Assembly (NCBI RefSeq): GCF_009729075.1
Contig: NZ_VTGY01000001.1
Coordinates: 310,001-374,000 of the forward strand
Origin: Mycolicibacterium sp. CBMA 226
GTDB taxonomy: Bacteria > Actinomycetota > Actinomycetes > Mycobacteriales > Mycobacteriaceae
Reading direction: 5' to 3'
Length of the DNA stretch: 64,000 nucleotides
Below are positions 17,408-27,775 of this stretch, in pieces (position 1 is the first letter of the stretch; each line of letters begins with the position of its first letter). Position numbers and translations under genes: made by a program. Below the pieces are notes generated by a model, which saw only the letters and a list, made by a program, of their open reading frames with translations, was not told the origin of the DNA and made no database searches.

Positions 17408-19664
17408 CGCGTTTCTCCAGGAGCGCGCCGGGCAGTTCGGCGAACAGCGCATCGGCGGCCACGGTGCCCGACCAGGTGCGGCCGGTCAGCCGGTCGGACC
17501 ACTCGCCCTCCGGCAGCGTGAGTGCGGTGTCGCCCCAACCGTTTTCGTCGAGCTTGAGAGTCCACCGGGGAATCGCCACCAGCACATCAGTCCCGCGCCG
17601 GAACGCGATGACGTGGTCGGCGGCGGCGACGGGCGTGTAGTCGCCCGACAGGTAGGTGTCCGGCCGCTCCCGGCGTGACCGCAATGCGCCGGCGACCACT
17701 CGAATCTTGGGATGGCTCAAGCTGTTCAGCTCGCCCCGGCGGAGAGCGAAATCCACCGGACGACGGTTGTCGGGGTCCACCAGGCTGTCGTCGAACAGCT
17801 CGGTTCCTTGATAGACGTCCGGGACACCCGGCACGGTGAGGGCCAGCAGCTTCTGCGCGACGGCGTCGCTACGCGCGGCCGCGTCGAGCTGTTCCACGAA
17901 TGCGCCGACCTCGGCGGCGACCGGCCCGTCGATCAGCGCATCGATCCAGTCGTGGACCGCGTCTTCGAACTCCCGGTCCGGCTGCTCCCAGTTGGTGTGC
18001 AGTTCGGCTTCGCGGATCGCCTTCTCGGCGTACGCGTGCAGCCGCTCACGCAGGGTGTCATCGACGTCTCCGGGCGCCGGCCAGACGCCGATGATGTTCT
18101 GCCACAGGAACAATCCCGTGCCTTCGTCGGGTGGTACACAGACCGAGTTCCAGCGGCCGACGCGCTGAACCCAGCGGTCGGCGCACTGGGACAACACCGT
18201 GATGCGGGCCCGCACATCCTCGCCGCGCTTGGTGTCGTGGGTGGACAGGGTCACCATGGTCTCGGGCCAGTCCCGTGCGCGCGCGGCGGTGCGCTGGTGA
18301 AATTCGGCCGTGCTCATCCCGAACCGTTCCGGGGTGCCGCCGACTTCGTTCAGCGACACCAGGCGAGCGTCGCGGTAGAACAGCGTGTCCTCGATCGCCT
18401 TGGCCGTCACCGCGCCGCACAACTGCTGCAACCGGGCAGCAGGTTCGGGCTGCTGCAATGCCGTGACGATCAGCTGTACCGCCGATGCCAGTTCCGGTGC
18501 CGCGCTGATGGTTTCGCTGATGGACTCGGGCAGCACCGCGGACAACACCCGGTAGTCGGTGCGATATACGCCGACATGGCTGACCAGTTGGGCGATGGCA
18601 GTCGGTAGGGCAGGATCATCGGCTCCGGCTACCCGCACGATCGCGCGACGCAGCCGGGCCAATTCGCTGGCCAGCGTCTCGGTGGCGACCGTGATCTTCA
18701 ATTCCCGGGCATCGCAACGGGTCTCGCGGGTTAGTTCCGTCAGTGGACCGGCGCCGTCAGGGTCGACGAACAGCCCGCCGATTTCCCGCAGCACGTCGTA
18801 ACCGGTGGTGCCCGCGATGGGCAGGCCCGGGTCCAGCGGCTCGGCGGCGGCCAAGATCTTCTCGGCGACGATCCACGCCTCGGGCCCGGCCAGGTTGCGC
18901 AGCCGGGCGAGATAGCCTGCGGGATCGGTCAACCCGTCGATGTGGTCGACCCGCAACCCGTCCACCAGGCCTTCGCGAAACCAGCGCCCGATCTCGGCGT
19001 GACTGGCGTCGAACACTTCGGGATCTTCTTGGCGCACCCCGGCCAGCGACGTGATCGAGAAGAACCTGCGGTAGCCGCAGGAGCCGGAGCGCCACCCCGT
19101 CAACCGATACGCCTGCCGGGCATGGACCTCGGCAGCGGTGCCCGCGCTGGTGCCGGGCCGGATCGGCCAGGTCCGGTCACCCAGCCGCAGCACATCGCCG
19201 TCGACGGCGATGTCGTCGGCGTCGGAATCAGAACCCAGGACCGGCAACACGATTCGGCCGTCGGGGTCCAGTTCCCAGTCGATGTCGAAATATCGGGCGA
19301 AGCCGGCCTCACGGCCGTACGTCAGGACGTCCCACCACCATGGATTCTGCTCGGGCTGTTCGACGCCCACGTGGTTCGGGACGATGTCCACGACAAGTCC
19401 CATACCGCGGGCGCGCGCCGCGGCCGACAGCCGCGAAAAGCCTTCCGGTCCACCGAGTCCCGCCGAGATGGCCGTCGGGTCGGTGACATCGTAGCCGTGC
19501 GTCGACCCGGTCACGGCAGTCAGTACCGGCGAGAGATATAGGTGCGTTACCCCGAGATCGTCGAGGTAGGGCAGTAGTGCCAGCGCGTCGTCGAAGGTCA
19601 TTCCGTCGCTGCGCATTTGCAGTCTGTACGTAGATACGACGGGCAAGACCGGCACCACGCTCAC
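17400..19664 (-). CDS. treY: Maltooligosyltrehalose synthase
   Basis: A 754-residue GH13 enzyme that turns the reducing-end alpha-1,4 bond of maltodextrins into an alpha,alpha-1,1 bond. STYRLQM and YLSPVLTAVTGSTHGYDV at the N-terminus are TreY hallmarks. The catalytic Asp lies in GLRVDHIDGLTDP, the Glu in WIVAEKIL, and the last Asp in TLSTHDTKRGEDVRAR. The start is GTG 19664, overlapping the treX stop by 4 nt, with treZ overlapping its own 3' end. Cytosolic; it acts between TreX and TreZ. Confidence 0.95.
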   Translation of the reverse strand: MSVVPVLPVVSTYRLQMRSDGMTFDDALALLPYLDDLGVTHLYLSPVLTAVTGSTHGYDVTDPTAISAGLGGPEGFSRLSAAARARGMGLVVDIVPNHVGVEQPEQNPWWWDVLTYGREAGFARYFDIDWELDPDGRIVLPVLGSDSDADDIAVDGDVLRLGDRTWPIRPGTSAGTAAEVHARQAYRLTGWRSGSCGYRRFFSITSLAGVRQEDPEVFDASHAEIGRWFREGLVDGLRVDHIDGLTDPAGYLARLRNLAGPEAWIVAEKILAAAEPLDPGLPIAGTTGYDVLREIGGLFVDPDGAGPLTELTRETRCDARELKITVATETLASELARLRRAIVRVAGADDPALPTAIAQLVSHVGVYRTDYRVLSAVLPESISETISAAPELASAVQLIVTALQQPEPAARLQQLCGAVTAKAIEDTLFYRDARLVSLNEVGGTPERFGMSTAEFHQRTAARARDWPETMVTLSTHDTKRGEDVRARITVLSQCADRWVQRVGRWNSVCVPPDEGTGLFLWQNIIGVWPAPGDVDDTLRERLHAYAEKAIREAELHTNWEQPDREFEDAVHDWIDALIDGPVAAEVGAFVEQLDAAARSDAVAQKLLALTVPGVPDVYQGTELFDDSLVDPDNRRPVDFALRRGELNSLSHPKIRVVAGALRSRRERPDTYLSGDYTPVAAADHVIAFRRGTDVLVAIPRWTLKLDENGWGDTALTLPEGEWSDRLTGRTWSGTVAADALFAELPGALLEKRDA

Positions 19665-21784
19665 GCCGTCTTACGCAGCACCAGCAGCGAGCGGGCCTGC
19701 AGCGAGATCGTCTCACCGGCCGCGGCCACCAGTTCGGTATGGCCGTGCGGATCCGCAGTGTCCAGCGCCGCCGCCCAGCTCGCGCCGTAGTCCTCGCCGG
19801 GAATCACGAAGTCGAGAGCCTCGTCGTGAGCGTTGAAGCACAACAGGAACGAGTCGTCGGTGACCCGCTCGCCACGGGCGTTGGGCTCGCGTATCGCGTC
19901 GCCGTTGAGGAACACCGAGATGCTCTTGCCGAAACCGGAATCCCAGTCCTCGAGCGTCATCTCGTCGCCTGCGGGGGTCAGCCATGCGATGTCGCGGACC
20001 TGTCCGCTGCTCCGAACCGGTTGGCCGGCCAGGAACCGCCGCCGCCGGAACACAGGGTGCTTGCGCCGGAATGCCACGACCGTGCGGGTGAATTCGAGGA
20101 GCGCCGCGTTGGTGTCGCACATGGTCCAGTCCATCCACGACAGTGGGCTGTCCTGGCAGTAGACGTTGTTGTTGCCCTGCTGAGTGCGCCCGATCTCGTC
20201 GCCGTGGCTGATCATCGGGGTGCCCTGCGACAGCATCAGGGTGGCCAAGATGTTGCGGCGCTGCCGTTCCCGGAGTTCGAGGATCTCGGGGTCGTCGGTC
20301 GGACCTTCGACGCCGCAGTTCCAGGAGCGGTTGTGACTCTCGCCGTCCCGATTGTCCTCGCCGTTGGCTTCGTTGTGCTTCTCGTTGTAGGACACCAGAT
20401 CGGTCAGCGTGAAGCCGTCGTGACAGGTGACGAAGTTGATGCTCGCACTCGGTCGCCGGCCGGTGGCCTCGTACAGGTCCGAGGAGCCGGTCAGCCGGGA
20501 GGCGAACTCGCCCAGGGTTGCGGGCTCGCCCCGCCAGTAATCGCGCACAGTGTCGCGGTATTTCCCGTTCCACTCGGTCCACAAACCTGGGAAGTTGCCG
20601 ACCTGGTAGCCGCCCTCGCCGACATCCCACGGTTCGGCGATCAGCTTCACCTGGCTGATGACCGGATCCTGTTGCACGAGATCGAAGAACGCAGAGAGCC
20701 GGTCCACGTCGTAGAACTCGCGGGCCAGCGTCGAGGCGAGGTCGAACCGGAAGCCGTCGACGTGCATCTCCAGTACCCAGTACCGCAGCGAATCCATGAT
20801 CAGCTGCAGGGTGTGGGGATGGCGGGCGTTGAGGCTGTTACCGGTACCGGTGAAATCCTTGTAGAGCGACGGGTCGTCGTCATCGAGCCGGTAGTACGCG
20901 GCGTTGTCGATACCGCGGAAATTCAGCGTCGGGCCCAGGTGATTGCCCTCGGCGGTGTGGTTGTAGACCACATCCAGGATGACTTCGATGCCGGCTTCGT
21001 GGAACGACTTCACCATGGTCTTGAACTCGGCGACCGCGCTGCCGGCGTGCTGGTTCCATGAGTACTGGTAGTGCGGCGCGAAGAAGCCGAACGTGTTGTA
21101 GCCCCAGTAGTTCCGCAGGCCCAGGTCCACGAGCCGGTGGTCATGCAGGAACTGGTGCACCGGCATGAGTTCGATCGCGGTGACGCCGAGAGACCGCAGG
21201 TGCTCGATGATCGCCGGGTGCGCGAGTCCGGCGTACGTGCCGCGCAGTTCCTCGGGGATCGCCGGATGGGTCTGCGTCATGCCCTTGACGTGGGCCTCGT
21301 AGATCACCGTCTCGTGATACGGCGTCCGCGGCAGCCGGTCGTTGTCCCAGTTGAAGAACGGGTTGATCACCACGCTGGTCATGGTGTGCCCCAGCGAATC
21401 AACGCCCGGCGGTCGGCCGGTGGCCGACGGCTCGTCCAGGTCGTAGGAGTACAGCGACTGGCCGAAGTCGAAGTCGCCGTGGAAGGACTTGCCGTAGGGA
21501 TCGAGCAGCAGCTTGCTCGGATCGCAGCGGTGCCCATTGGCCGGATCCCAGGGTCCGTATACGCGGAACCCGTACCGCTGCCCCGGGGTCACCGCCGGCA
21601 GATAGCAGTGCCACACGTAGCTGTCGACCTCGTCGAGGTTGACGCGTTCCTCGCTGCCGTCCTTGGCGATCAGGCAGAGTTCGACGCGCTCGGCGACTTC
21701 AGAGAACAGCGAGAAATTCGTGCCGGAACCGTCGTAGGTGGCACCGAGGGGATAGGCGGTACCCGGCCAGACGCCAACAACCAT
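19661..21784 (-). CDS. treX: Glycogen debranching enzyme
   Basis: A 707-residue isoamylase-type GH13 protein that removes alpha-1,6 branches from glycogen so that TreY can use linear chains. It has an N-terminal CBM48 domain (YPLGATYDGSGTNFSLFSE), then the barrel with VYNHTAEGN, the nucleophile Asp in DGFRFDLAS, the acid/base Glu in LIAEPWDVGEGG and the CHDGFTL motif. The ATG at 21784 is 9 nt downstream of the acyltransferase stop, making the four genes one likely minus-strand operon. Confidence 0.95.
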   Translation of the reverse strand: MVVGVWPGTAYPLGATYDGSGTNFSLFSEVAERVELCLIAKDGSEERVNLDEVDSYVWHCYLPAVTPGQRYGFRVYGPWDPANGHRCDPSKLLLDPYGKSFHGDFDFGQSLYSYDLDEPSATGRPPGVDSLGHTMTSVVINPFFNWDNDRLPRTPYHETVIYEAHVKGMTQTHPAIPEELRGTYAGLAHPAIIEHLRSLGVTAIELMPVHQFLHDHRLVDLGLRNYWGYNTFGFFAPHYQYSWNQHAGSAVAEFKTMVKSFHEAGIEVILDVVYNHTAEGNHLGPTLNFRGIDNAAYYRLDDDDPSLYKDFTGTGNSLNARHPHTLQLIMDSLRYWVLEMHVDGFRFDLASTLAREFYDVDRLSAFFDLVQQDPVISQVKLIAEPWDVGEGGYQVGNFPGLWTEWNGKYRDTVRDYWRGEPATLGEFASRLTGSSDLYEATGRRPSASINFVTCHDGFTLTDLVSYNEKHNEANGEDNRDGESHNRSWNCGVEGPTDDPEILELRERQRRNILATLMLSQGTPMISHGDEIGRTQQGNNNVYCQDSPLSWMDWTMCDTNAALLEFTRTVVAFRRKHPVFRRRRFLAGQPVRSSGQVRDIAWLTPAGDEMTLEDWDSGFGKSISVFLNGDAIREPNARGERVTDDSFLLCFNAHDEALDFVIPGEDYGASWAAALDTADPHGHTELVAAAGETISLQARSLLVLRKTA

Positions 21785-21793
21785 GAAGGCAGC

Positions 21794-23947
21794 TCACCAC
21801 CAGCCGGTGGCAGCCCCGACCTGGCGGCCGAGTTCGGCGGTCATGGTGCGCATGTAGGTGGCGGACAGATGGTGAGAGTCGTGGTACAGCAACACATTTC
21901 CCTCCACAGCGCGGCAGATGTCAGGGCGGCACACCGCGTCACTCATGTCGAGCGGCTTCAGCATTGGGAACTGCGCGACGAAATCGAGGGTCGGGTTGTG
22001 GTCGGACAGTACCTCGGAGCGGGCGATACCGCACGACGTTGAATTGCCGCCGCTGGCAAGGCAGTCGGCCGGGAAGAAGGGCTTACCGTCCCGTACCAGC
22101 CACGGGGTGTCGCGCATGGCCAGAATCGGGATGTTCGCTTCCGACAGGCGCTGCCAGATACCGATATACGTGCCGGGCATGACGTCTCCGGACTTGATGT
22201 TCCACGGGCGCGTTGAGGTCGTGAAGACGAAGCTCGGACGGTCTGCCACCAGTTTCGGCATGACCAGCTCGTTCCACTCGTAGCACTTGGGGTACGGCCG
22301 GTTGTCGCCCATCACCAGCGGGTTGGGCTCGGTCGAGAGCGGGCAGCCCATCTTCAGATAGGTGACGACCTTGAAGTGGTACCGCTTACCGAGCACGTCC
22401 AGCGCGGTGATCCAGTGCTCGGCGTGCGAGCCGCCGGCCAGCGCGATGGTGCGGGGTGCCTGCGTGTCGCCGTAGGTGCAGTTGCGGATCGACAGGTCGT
22501 CGAAGTCGGCGATGCAGCTGTCAGCGGTCGTCGCGGGCACGTCGTCGTGCGCCTCGAGCACCGTCGGGCGGAACGGCAGCTTCGGCACCCGGGCGTGGTG
22601 CAGCAGGGCGCGGGCACCCGGATAGTCGACCGCCGACAGCGTGGCGAGTTCCTTGCCGTTGGCGCGGGCGGTGTTCATGTGCTCGCGCCACGTGAACGCC
22701 GTGGCGGTCAGCGTCACGCCCATCACGGCGACGAGCGTCCCCAGCACCGCGGTGGGCCGCCGCAGCCCGGTCAGGCCGGCCGAACCCGACGCCGAGGGCC
22801 GGCGCAGGGGGTTCTCCACGTATCGGGTGGTGAGCCACGCCAGCACCCCGGAGACCAGCAGCACGGCGGCGCCGTCGACGAAGTGGGCGCGGCTGTGGCC
22901 GCTGTAGGCCAGCCAGAAGATCAGCAACGGCCAGTGCCAGAGATACAGCGAGTACGACATGGCACCGAGCGACAGGAACGGTCCGGTGGCCAGAAGCCGG
23001 TTGGGTGCCGGCAGCCGCTCGGTGTGATTCGCGGCACTGAGGATGAACAGCATCGTCGCGCCGACGGGAACCAGCGCCCACGGACCCGGAAACTCCTGCA
23101 CGCCGTCGATCAGCGCGCCGCACGACAGGATCGCCGCCAGCGCGACGCCCGACACCACGTTGCGCAGCCACATCGGCCATCGGACCGATGGCACCAGTGC
23201 GCCGACGAGGGCACCCAGCAGCAGCTCCCAGGCACGGGCGAAGCTGTTGTAGTAGGCGCTGACCTGGTCGGCCTGGTGCGCGAAGATCGCATAGCCGAAC
23301 GACGCGACGGTCAGCAGGCTGAGCAGCGCGATGAACGCGGGCCGCAGCCGGTCGCCGAGCCGGCGCCGGAACAGATACGCGAAGCCGAAGATCAGCGCCA
23401 GGAATGCCACGTAGAACTGGCCCTGCACCGACATCGACCAGAGGTGCTGCAGCGGGCTGACGGATTCGCCGGCACGCAGGTAGTTCGATGCCGTCTCGGC
23501 GAGTTCCCAGTTCTGGTAGTAGCCGAGGCTGGCCAGGCTCTGGTCGGCGAATGTCTCCCAGCGCGTTTGAGGCTGGATGACGATGGTCAGCACAGCGCCG
23601 GCGGCCAGCACGACGATCAGGGCGGGCAGCAGACGCCGGGCCAGCCGCCGCAGTTGTGGGCCGGGGGAGAGCGGTGTGTCGGGGGTCAGCGCGATGCGCA
23701 GGAGTTTGCCGCCGAAGAAGAAGCCGGACAGCGCGAGGAAGACGTCGACACCGCCGGAGACGCGGCCGTACCAGACGTGAAAGGCGGCGACCAGAGCGAT
23801 GGCGATGCCGCGCAGACCGTCCAGGTCGTGGCGGTAGAACGCGCTCGGCGCAGTGTTCGCCGCGGCGTCCGCACCGCTGTCGGTGACGCGCACGGCGTTG
23901 CCCGACCCGGGCTGCGACGCCGGCCGCGGTGCTGCAAGAGTCGTCAT
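21794..23947 (-). CDS. Acyltransferase-3 membrane protein with C-terminal SGNH domain (OafA-like)
   Basis: 717 residues. The N-terminal 400 form the acyltransferase-3 domain with about 10-11 membrane helices, starting [22 protein letters not shown] (the catalytic His region). The C-terminal 240 are an extracytoplasmic SGNH domain with a GGSHAEHW nucleophile block and the DSHH dyad near the end ([12 protein letters not shown]). Such two-domain proteins O-acylate cell-surface glycans or lipids. A homologue occupies the same place upstream of treX in M. tuberculosis, so a role in acylating a trehalose-containing or other envelope sugar is an attractive inference, but the acceptor is not known. 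Divergent from bioA. Confidence 0.88.
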   Translation of the reverse strand: MTTLAAPRPASQPGSGNAVRVTDSGADAAANTAPSAFYRHDLDGLRGIAIALVAAFHVWYGRVSGGVDVFLALSGFFFGGKLLRIALTPDTPLSPGPQLRRLARRLLPALIVVLAAGAVLTIVIQPQTRWETFADQSLASLGYYQNWELAETASNYLRAGESVSPLQHLWSMSVQGQFYVAFLALIFGFAYLFRRRLGDRLRPAFIALLSLLTVASFGYAIFAHQADQVSAYYNSFARAWELLLGALVGALVPSVRWPMWLRNVVSGVALAAILSCGALIDGVQEFPGPWALVPVGATMLFILSAANHTERLPAPNRLLATGPFLSLGAMSYSLYLWHWPLLIFWLAYSGHSRAHFVDGAAVLLVSGVLAWLTTRYVENPLRRPSASGSAGLTGLRRPTAVLGTLVAVMGVTLTATAFTWREHMNTARANGKELATLSAVDYPGARALLHHARVPKLPFRPTVLEAHDDVPATTADSCIADFDDLSIRNCTYGDTQAPRTIALAGGSHAEHWITALDVLGKRYHFKVVTYLKMGCPLSTEPNPLVMGDNRPYPKCYEWNELVMPKLVADRPSFVFTTSTRPWNIKSGDVMPGTYIGIWQRLSEANIPILAMRDTPWLVRDGKPFFPADCLASGGNSTSCGIARSEVLSDHNPTLDFVAQFPMLKPLDMSDAVCRPDICRAVEGNVLLYHDSHHLSATYMRTMTAELGRQVGAATGWW

Positions 23948-24045
23948 GGTCGGATGTCAATCTACCCAAGATCCAGGGCTCGTTCATGTAACGGCGAGTC
24001 GTCCGCTTGCCGTGTACGCGTGTCTGGACGTGCTCTGCGGGCGAT

Positions 24046-24051
24046 TAGGCT
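24046..24051 (+). promoter_or_regulatory. -10 element of a probable leaderless promoter for bioA
   Basis: TAGGCT lies 8 nt before the GTG at 24060 and no Shine-Dalgarno sequence is present. The 112-bp region shared with the divergent acyltransferase contains no copy of the BioQ-type palindrome. Confidence 0.4.
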
Positions 24052-24059
24052 CGGTCATC

Positions 24060-25352
24060 GTGCCAGCTCTGAACCCCGCCGAAATCTCGGCGATCGACAC
24101 CGCCCACATCTGGCACCCGTACAGCACCATCGGTGCCGAGGCGTTGCCTGCCGTGGTTGCCACCGAGGCGCACGGCACCATGCTGACGCTCATCCACGAG
24201 GGCCGGCCGGTCCAGGTCATCGACGCGATGAGCTCGTGGTGGACGGCGGTGCACGGCCACGGGCATCCGGTGCTCGACGCCGCGATCACGCATCAGCTGA
24301 GCCGGCTGAACCACGTCATGTTCGGCGGCCTCACCCACGAGCCCGCGGCCCGGCTGGCGCAACTGCTGGTGGATATCACCCCGGCCGGTCTGGACACGGT
24401 CTTCTTCTCGGATTCGGGTTCGGTCTCCGTCGAGGTCGCCGCGAAGATGGCGCTGCAGTACCAGCGCAGCCTCGGCCGTCCCGGCCGGCACAAGCTCATG
24501 ACGTGGCGCGGCGGCTACCACGGTGACACCTTCACCCCGATGAGCGTCTGCGACCCCGACGGCGGCATGCACTCGATCTGGACCGATGTCCTGATGCCGC
24601 AGATCTTCGCGCCGCGGGTACCCACAGAATTCGATCCGGCCTACGTCGACGCCTTCGAGGCCCAGCTGGCCGCACACGCCGACGAGCTCGCGGCCGTCAT
24701 CGTCGAACCCGTGGTCCAGGGCGCGGGCGGTATGCGCTTCCACGACCCGCGGTACCTGACGGCGTTGCGCGACATCTGCACCCGGCACGACGTGCTGCTG
24801 ATCTTCGACGAGATCGCGACCGGTTTCGGACGGACAGGTGAGCTGTTCGCCGCGGATCACGCCGACGTCAGCCCCGACATCATGTGCGTCGGCAAAGCGC
24901 TGACCGGCGGCTATGTGACGCTCGCCGCGACACTCTGTACCGCCGAGATCGCGCGAGTGATCAGCGCGGGCGAGCCGGGCGCACTGATGCACGGGCCGAC
25001 GTTCATGGCCAACGCGCTGGCGTGCGCGGTGTCGGTGGCGGCCGTCGAGCTGCTGCTGAGCGGGGATTGGAAGGCGCAGGTGGCGGCCATTTCGGACGGG
25101 CTCCGGCGCGGATTGGCGCCGGCCGCGGAGCTGCCGTCGGTCGCCGACGTGCGGGTGCTGGGGGCGATCGGCGTCGTCGAGATGCGCGAACCCGTGAACA
25201 TGGCTCTCGCCACGGTCACCGCGATCGAGCACGGGCTGTGGCTGCGGCCCTTCGGCAAGCTGGTGTACGTCATGCCGCCGTTCATCTGCACGCCGGAGGA
25301 GATCGACCGGATCACCTCCGGTGTGGTCGCCGTTGCCCGTGCGTTAACCTGA
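24060..25352 (+). CDS. bioA: Adenosylmethionine-8-amino-7-oxononanoate aminotransferase
   Basis: A 430-residue class III PLP aminotransferase that converts KAPA to DAPA using S-adenosylmethionine as amino donor. [10 protein letters not shown] near the N-terminus, [32 protein letters not shown] and the PLP lysine K279 in [10 protein letters not shown] are characteristic. The start is GTG 24060; longer forms would overlap the divergent acyltransferase and lack conserved sequence. Its TGA stop forms the first bases of the palindrome in front of bioF (25350-25362), so bioFD can be controlled separately from bioA. Confidence 0.95.
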   Translation: MPALNPAEISAIDTAHIWHPYSTIGAEALPAVVATEAHGTMLTLIHEGRPVQVIDAMSSWWTAVHGHGHPVLDAAITHQLSRLNHVMFGGLTHEPAARLAQLLVDITPAGLDTVFFSDSGSVSVEVAAKMALQYQRSLGRPGRHKLMTWRGGYHGDTFTPMSVCDPDGGMHSIWTDVLMPQIFAPRVPTEFDPAYVDAFEAQLAAHADELAAVIVEPVVQGAGGMRFHDPRYLTALRDICTRHDVLLIFDEIATGFGRTGELFAADHADVSPDIMCVGKALTGGYVTLAATLCTAEIARVISAGEPGALMHGPTFMANALACAVSVAAVELLLSGDWKAQVAAISDGLRRGLAPAAELPSVADVRVLGAIGVVEMREPVNMALATVTAIEHGLWLRPFGKLVYVMPPFICTPEEIDRITSGVVAVARALT

Positions 25353-25362
25353 ACACCGTTCA
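25350..25362. promoter_or_regulatory. Probable BioQ operator upstream of bioFD
   Basis: The perfect palindrome TGAAC-ACC-GTTCA begins in the bioA stop codon and ends 26 nt before the bioF ATG. An almost identical site lies between bioQ and bioB (29191-29203), and BioQ is a TetR-family biotin repressor known in mycobacteria and corynebacteria. Binding here is inferred from the match and the context. Confidence 0.8.
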
Positions 25363-25388
25363 ATTGCACTGGAGTCAGGAGCGCGCAG

Positions 25389-26531
25389 ATGACTGATCAC
25401 TCGCCGCTGGCCTGGCTCGCCGACGTCGAACGCAAGCGGCGGGCCGCGGGTCTGCGCCGGTCCCTGCGGGTCCGCCCCGCGGTGGCGACCGAACTCGACC
25501 TCGCGTCCAACGACTACCTCGGCCTGACGCAGCATCCCGACGTCATCGGGGGTGGTGTCACGGCGCTGCACACCTGGGGTGCGGGGTCGGGCGGATCGCG
25601 ACTCGTGACCGGCAACACCGAGCTGCACGAAGACTTCGAGGCCGAGCTGGCCGACTTCATGGGCGCCGAGTCGGCGCTGGTGTTCTCCTCCGGCTACACC
25701 GCCAACCTCGGCGCGGTGGCCGCGCTGTCGGGTCCGCGCTCGCTGGTCGTGTCCGACGCCTACAGCCACGCCTCGCTGGTCGACGCCTGTCGGTTGTCCC
25801 GGGCGCGCGTCGTGGTGTCCCCACACAATGACGTCGCCGCCGTGGAGACGGCACTGGTCAGCCGGTCTGAGGAGCGAGCCGTGGTGATCACCGATTCGGT
25901 GTTCTCGACCGACGGCGCCCTGGCCCCGTTGCGGGCCCTGCACGAGGTCTGTCGCCGGCACGGCGCGCTGCTGATCGTCGACGAGGCCCACGGCCTCGGC
26001 GTGCGCGGCACCGGCGGACGCGGCCTGGTGCACGAGGTCGGTCTGGCCGGCAAACCCGACATCGTGGTGACGACGACGCTGTCCAAGTCACTCGGCAGTC
26101 AGGGTGGCGTGGTGCTCGGCCCGGCCGCGGTGCGCGCCCACCTCATCGACGCCGCGCGCACCTTCATCTTCGACACCGGTCTGGCTCCGGCCGCCGTCGG
26201 TGCGGCCCGCGCGGCCCTGCAGGTCCTCATCGCCGAGCCGTGGCGGGCGCAGGCCGTGCTGACCCACGCCGCGACGCTGGCCCGGTTCGGCGGAGCCGTC
26301 GACACGCCTGATTCCGCGGTCGTCTCGGTGATCCTGGGCGATCCCGAGGTCGCGCTGGCCGCGGCGTCGGCCTGCCTGGACCGCGGGGTCCGGGTCGGCT
26401 GCTTCCGGCCCCCGTCGGTGCCGGCCGGCACCTCGCGGCTGCGGCTGACGGCGCGCGCCTCGCTCGACGACGCCGAGCTGGACCTGGCCGGCCGGGTGCT
26501 CGGTGAGGTGCTCGCGCTGGTGCAGTCGTGA
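25389..26531 (+). CDS. bioF: 8-amino-7-oxononanoate synthase
   Basis: A 380-residue alpha-oxoamine synthase condensing pimeloyl-CoA or pimeloyl-ACP with alanine to give [37 protein letters not shown] and the PLP lysine K233 in [11 protein letters not shown] are all present. ATG 25389 lies 26 nt after the operator. The 3' end overlaps bioD (GTGA at 26528-26531), giving a coupled bioFD unit. Confidence 0.95.
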   Translation: MTDHSPLAWLADVERKRRAAGLRRSLRVRPAVATELDLASNDYLGLTQHPDVIGGGVTALHTWGAGSGGSRLVTGNTELHEDFEAELADFMGAESALVFSSGYTANLGAVAALSGPRSLVVSDAYSHASLVDACRLSRARVVVSPHNDVAAVETALVSRSEERAVVITDSVFSTDGALAPLRALHEVCRRHGALLIVDEAHGLGVRGTGGRGLVHEVGLAGKPDIVVTTTLSKSLGSQGGVVLGPAAVRAHLIDAARTFIFDTGLAPAAVGAARAALQVLIAEPWRAQAVLTHAATLARFGGAVDTPDSAVVSVILGDPEVALAAASACLDRGVRVGCFRPPSVPAGTSRLRLTARASLDDAELDLAGRVLGEVLALVQS

Positions 26532-27220
26532 CGGTGCTGTTCGTCGCCGGCACCGACACCGGTGTCGGCAAGACCATCGCCACCGCGGCCTTGGCCGGCG
26601 CCGCCCTGCAGGCCGGTTTGGACGTCGCGGTGTGCAAGGCCGTGCAGACCGGAATCTCTCCGGCCGCCGGTCACGGTGACGACGATCTGGCCGAGGTGGC
26701 ACGGCTGTCCGGCGTCACGTCGCTCGTGCCGGGCTGGCGCTACCCGGAGCCGCTGGCGCCCGTCGCCGCCGCCGAGCTGGCCGGCATGGCGTTGCCATCG
26801 CGCGCCGAACTGATCGCGCTCATCAAGAACGTGGACCGGCCCCGTCAGCTGACGCTCGTCGAAGGCGCCGGGGGACTGCTCGTCCAACTCGGCGCCGACG
26901 GCACCACGTTGCGCGACCTCGCGGCCGAACTCGGGGCCGCGGTCCTCGTCGTCGTCGCGCCGGGCCTGGGCACCCTCAATCACACCGGCCTGACCGTCGA
27001 GTCCCTGGCCGCTCACGGCATCGCCTGTGCCGGCCTGGTGATCGGCAGCTGGCCGCAGGAACCCGGGCTCGCGGAGACCTCCAATCGGGACGCATTGGCG
27101 GACATCGCGCCGGTACGCGCGGTGCTGCCCGACGGCGCGGGCCGGCTGTCGCCCGCGGACTTCGCCGCGGTCAGTGTGAAAGCGTTTGATCCGCAATGGA
27201 TTTCGAGCCTGGTCGGCTGA
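26528..27220 (+). CDS. bioD: Dethiobiotin synthetase
   Basis: A 230-residue P-loop enzyme that carboxylates DAPA to dethiobiotin with CO2 and ATP. The Walker A motif GTDTGVGKT is at residues 8-16, CKAVQTG carries the substrate lysine, and [12 protein letters not shown] is the Walker-B-like region. The GTG start overlaps the bioF stop by 4 nt. Length and order are normal for mycobacteria. Confidence 0.95.
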   Translation: MTVLFVAGTDTGVGKTIATAALAGAALQAGLDVAVCKAVQTGISPAAGHGDDDLAEVARLSGVTSLVPGWRYPEPLAPVAAAELAGMALPSRAELIALIKNVDRPRQLTLVEGAGGLLVQLGADGTTLRDLAAELGAAVLVVVAPGLGTLNHTGLTVESLAAHGIACAGLVIGSWPQEPGLAETSNRDALADIAPVRAVLPDGAGRLSPADFAAVSVKAFDPQWISSLVG

Positions 27221-27221
27221 C

Positions 27222-27737
27222 ATGGTGCACTCGGTCGAGCTGCTTTTCGACCTCGACACCGAGGCCGTGATCCGGCGCGCCTGGGATGCGCTGCGGGATG
27301 CGGGCATCGCCGCGCAGCCGCCCGCCGCTCGGCCGCACACCACACTGGTGGTCGCCGACGAGATCGATGACGCGGTCCTGCCGGAGCTGGCCGCGCTCGC
27401 CGGCAGGTTCCCGTTCCAGGCCCGCATCGGTGCGGCGCTGGTGTTCGGGCGGACCGCCGCAATCCTGACGCGCCTGGTGGTGCCCAGTGCCGAACTGCTC
27501 GACCTGCACGCCGACGTCTGCCGGCGCAGCGCCCCCCACCTGCGGCCGGGTCCCATGCCGCACACCGAACCGGGCGACTGGACGCCGCACGTCACGCTCG
27601 CCCGCCGGGTACCGCCGGACCGGCTTGCCCGTGCCCTGGGTATGGCCGCCCGGCCGGCCGAGATCAGTGGCACCGCCACTGGATTGCGGCTGTGGAATGG
27701 CAACGAGCGCACAGAGATTGAGGTCGGTTCGAGCTGA
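27222..27737 (+). CDS. 2H phosphoesterase / 2'-5' RNA ligase family protein
   Basis: 171 residues with the two H-x-T/S-x motifs of the 2H superfamily: RPHTTLVV near residue 40 and WTPHVTLARR near residue 125. Such enzymes cleave or form 2',3'-cyclic or 2'-5' phosphate bonds in RNA or nucleotides; the substrate here is unknown. ATG 27222 is 1 nt after the bioD stop, and the gene follows bioD in M. tuberculosis too, so it is probably in the bioFD transcript. No link to biotin chemistry is obvious. Confidence 0.82.
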   Translation: MVHSVELLFDLDTEAVIRRAWDALRDAGIAAQPPAARPHTTLVVADEIDDAVLPELAALAGRFPFQARIGAALVFGRTAAILTRLVVPSAELLDLHADVCRRSAPHLRPGPMPHTEPGDWTPHVTLARRVPPDRLARALGMAARPAEISGTATGLRLWNGNERTEIEVGSS

Positions 27738-27775
27738 GCCTGGCTCCCGCGCCGACAGTCTGACATGGTGGGGGC

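Noticed and set aside
22376..24526. A 716-codon plus-strand open frame opposite the acyltransferase gene
   Set aside because: It is antisense to a well-supported acyltransferase-SGNH gene and runs into bioA out of frame. Composition is rich in Arg/Gly/Gln/Asp with no domain, the usual shadow of high third-position GC.
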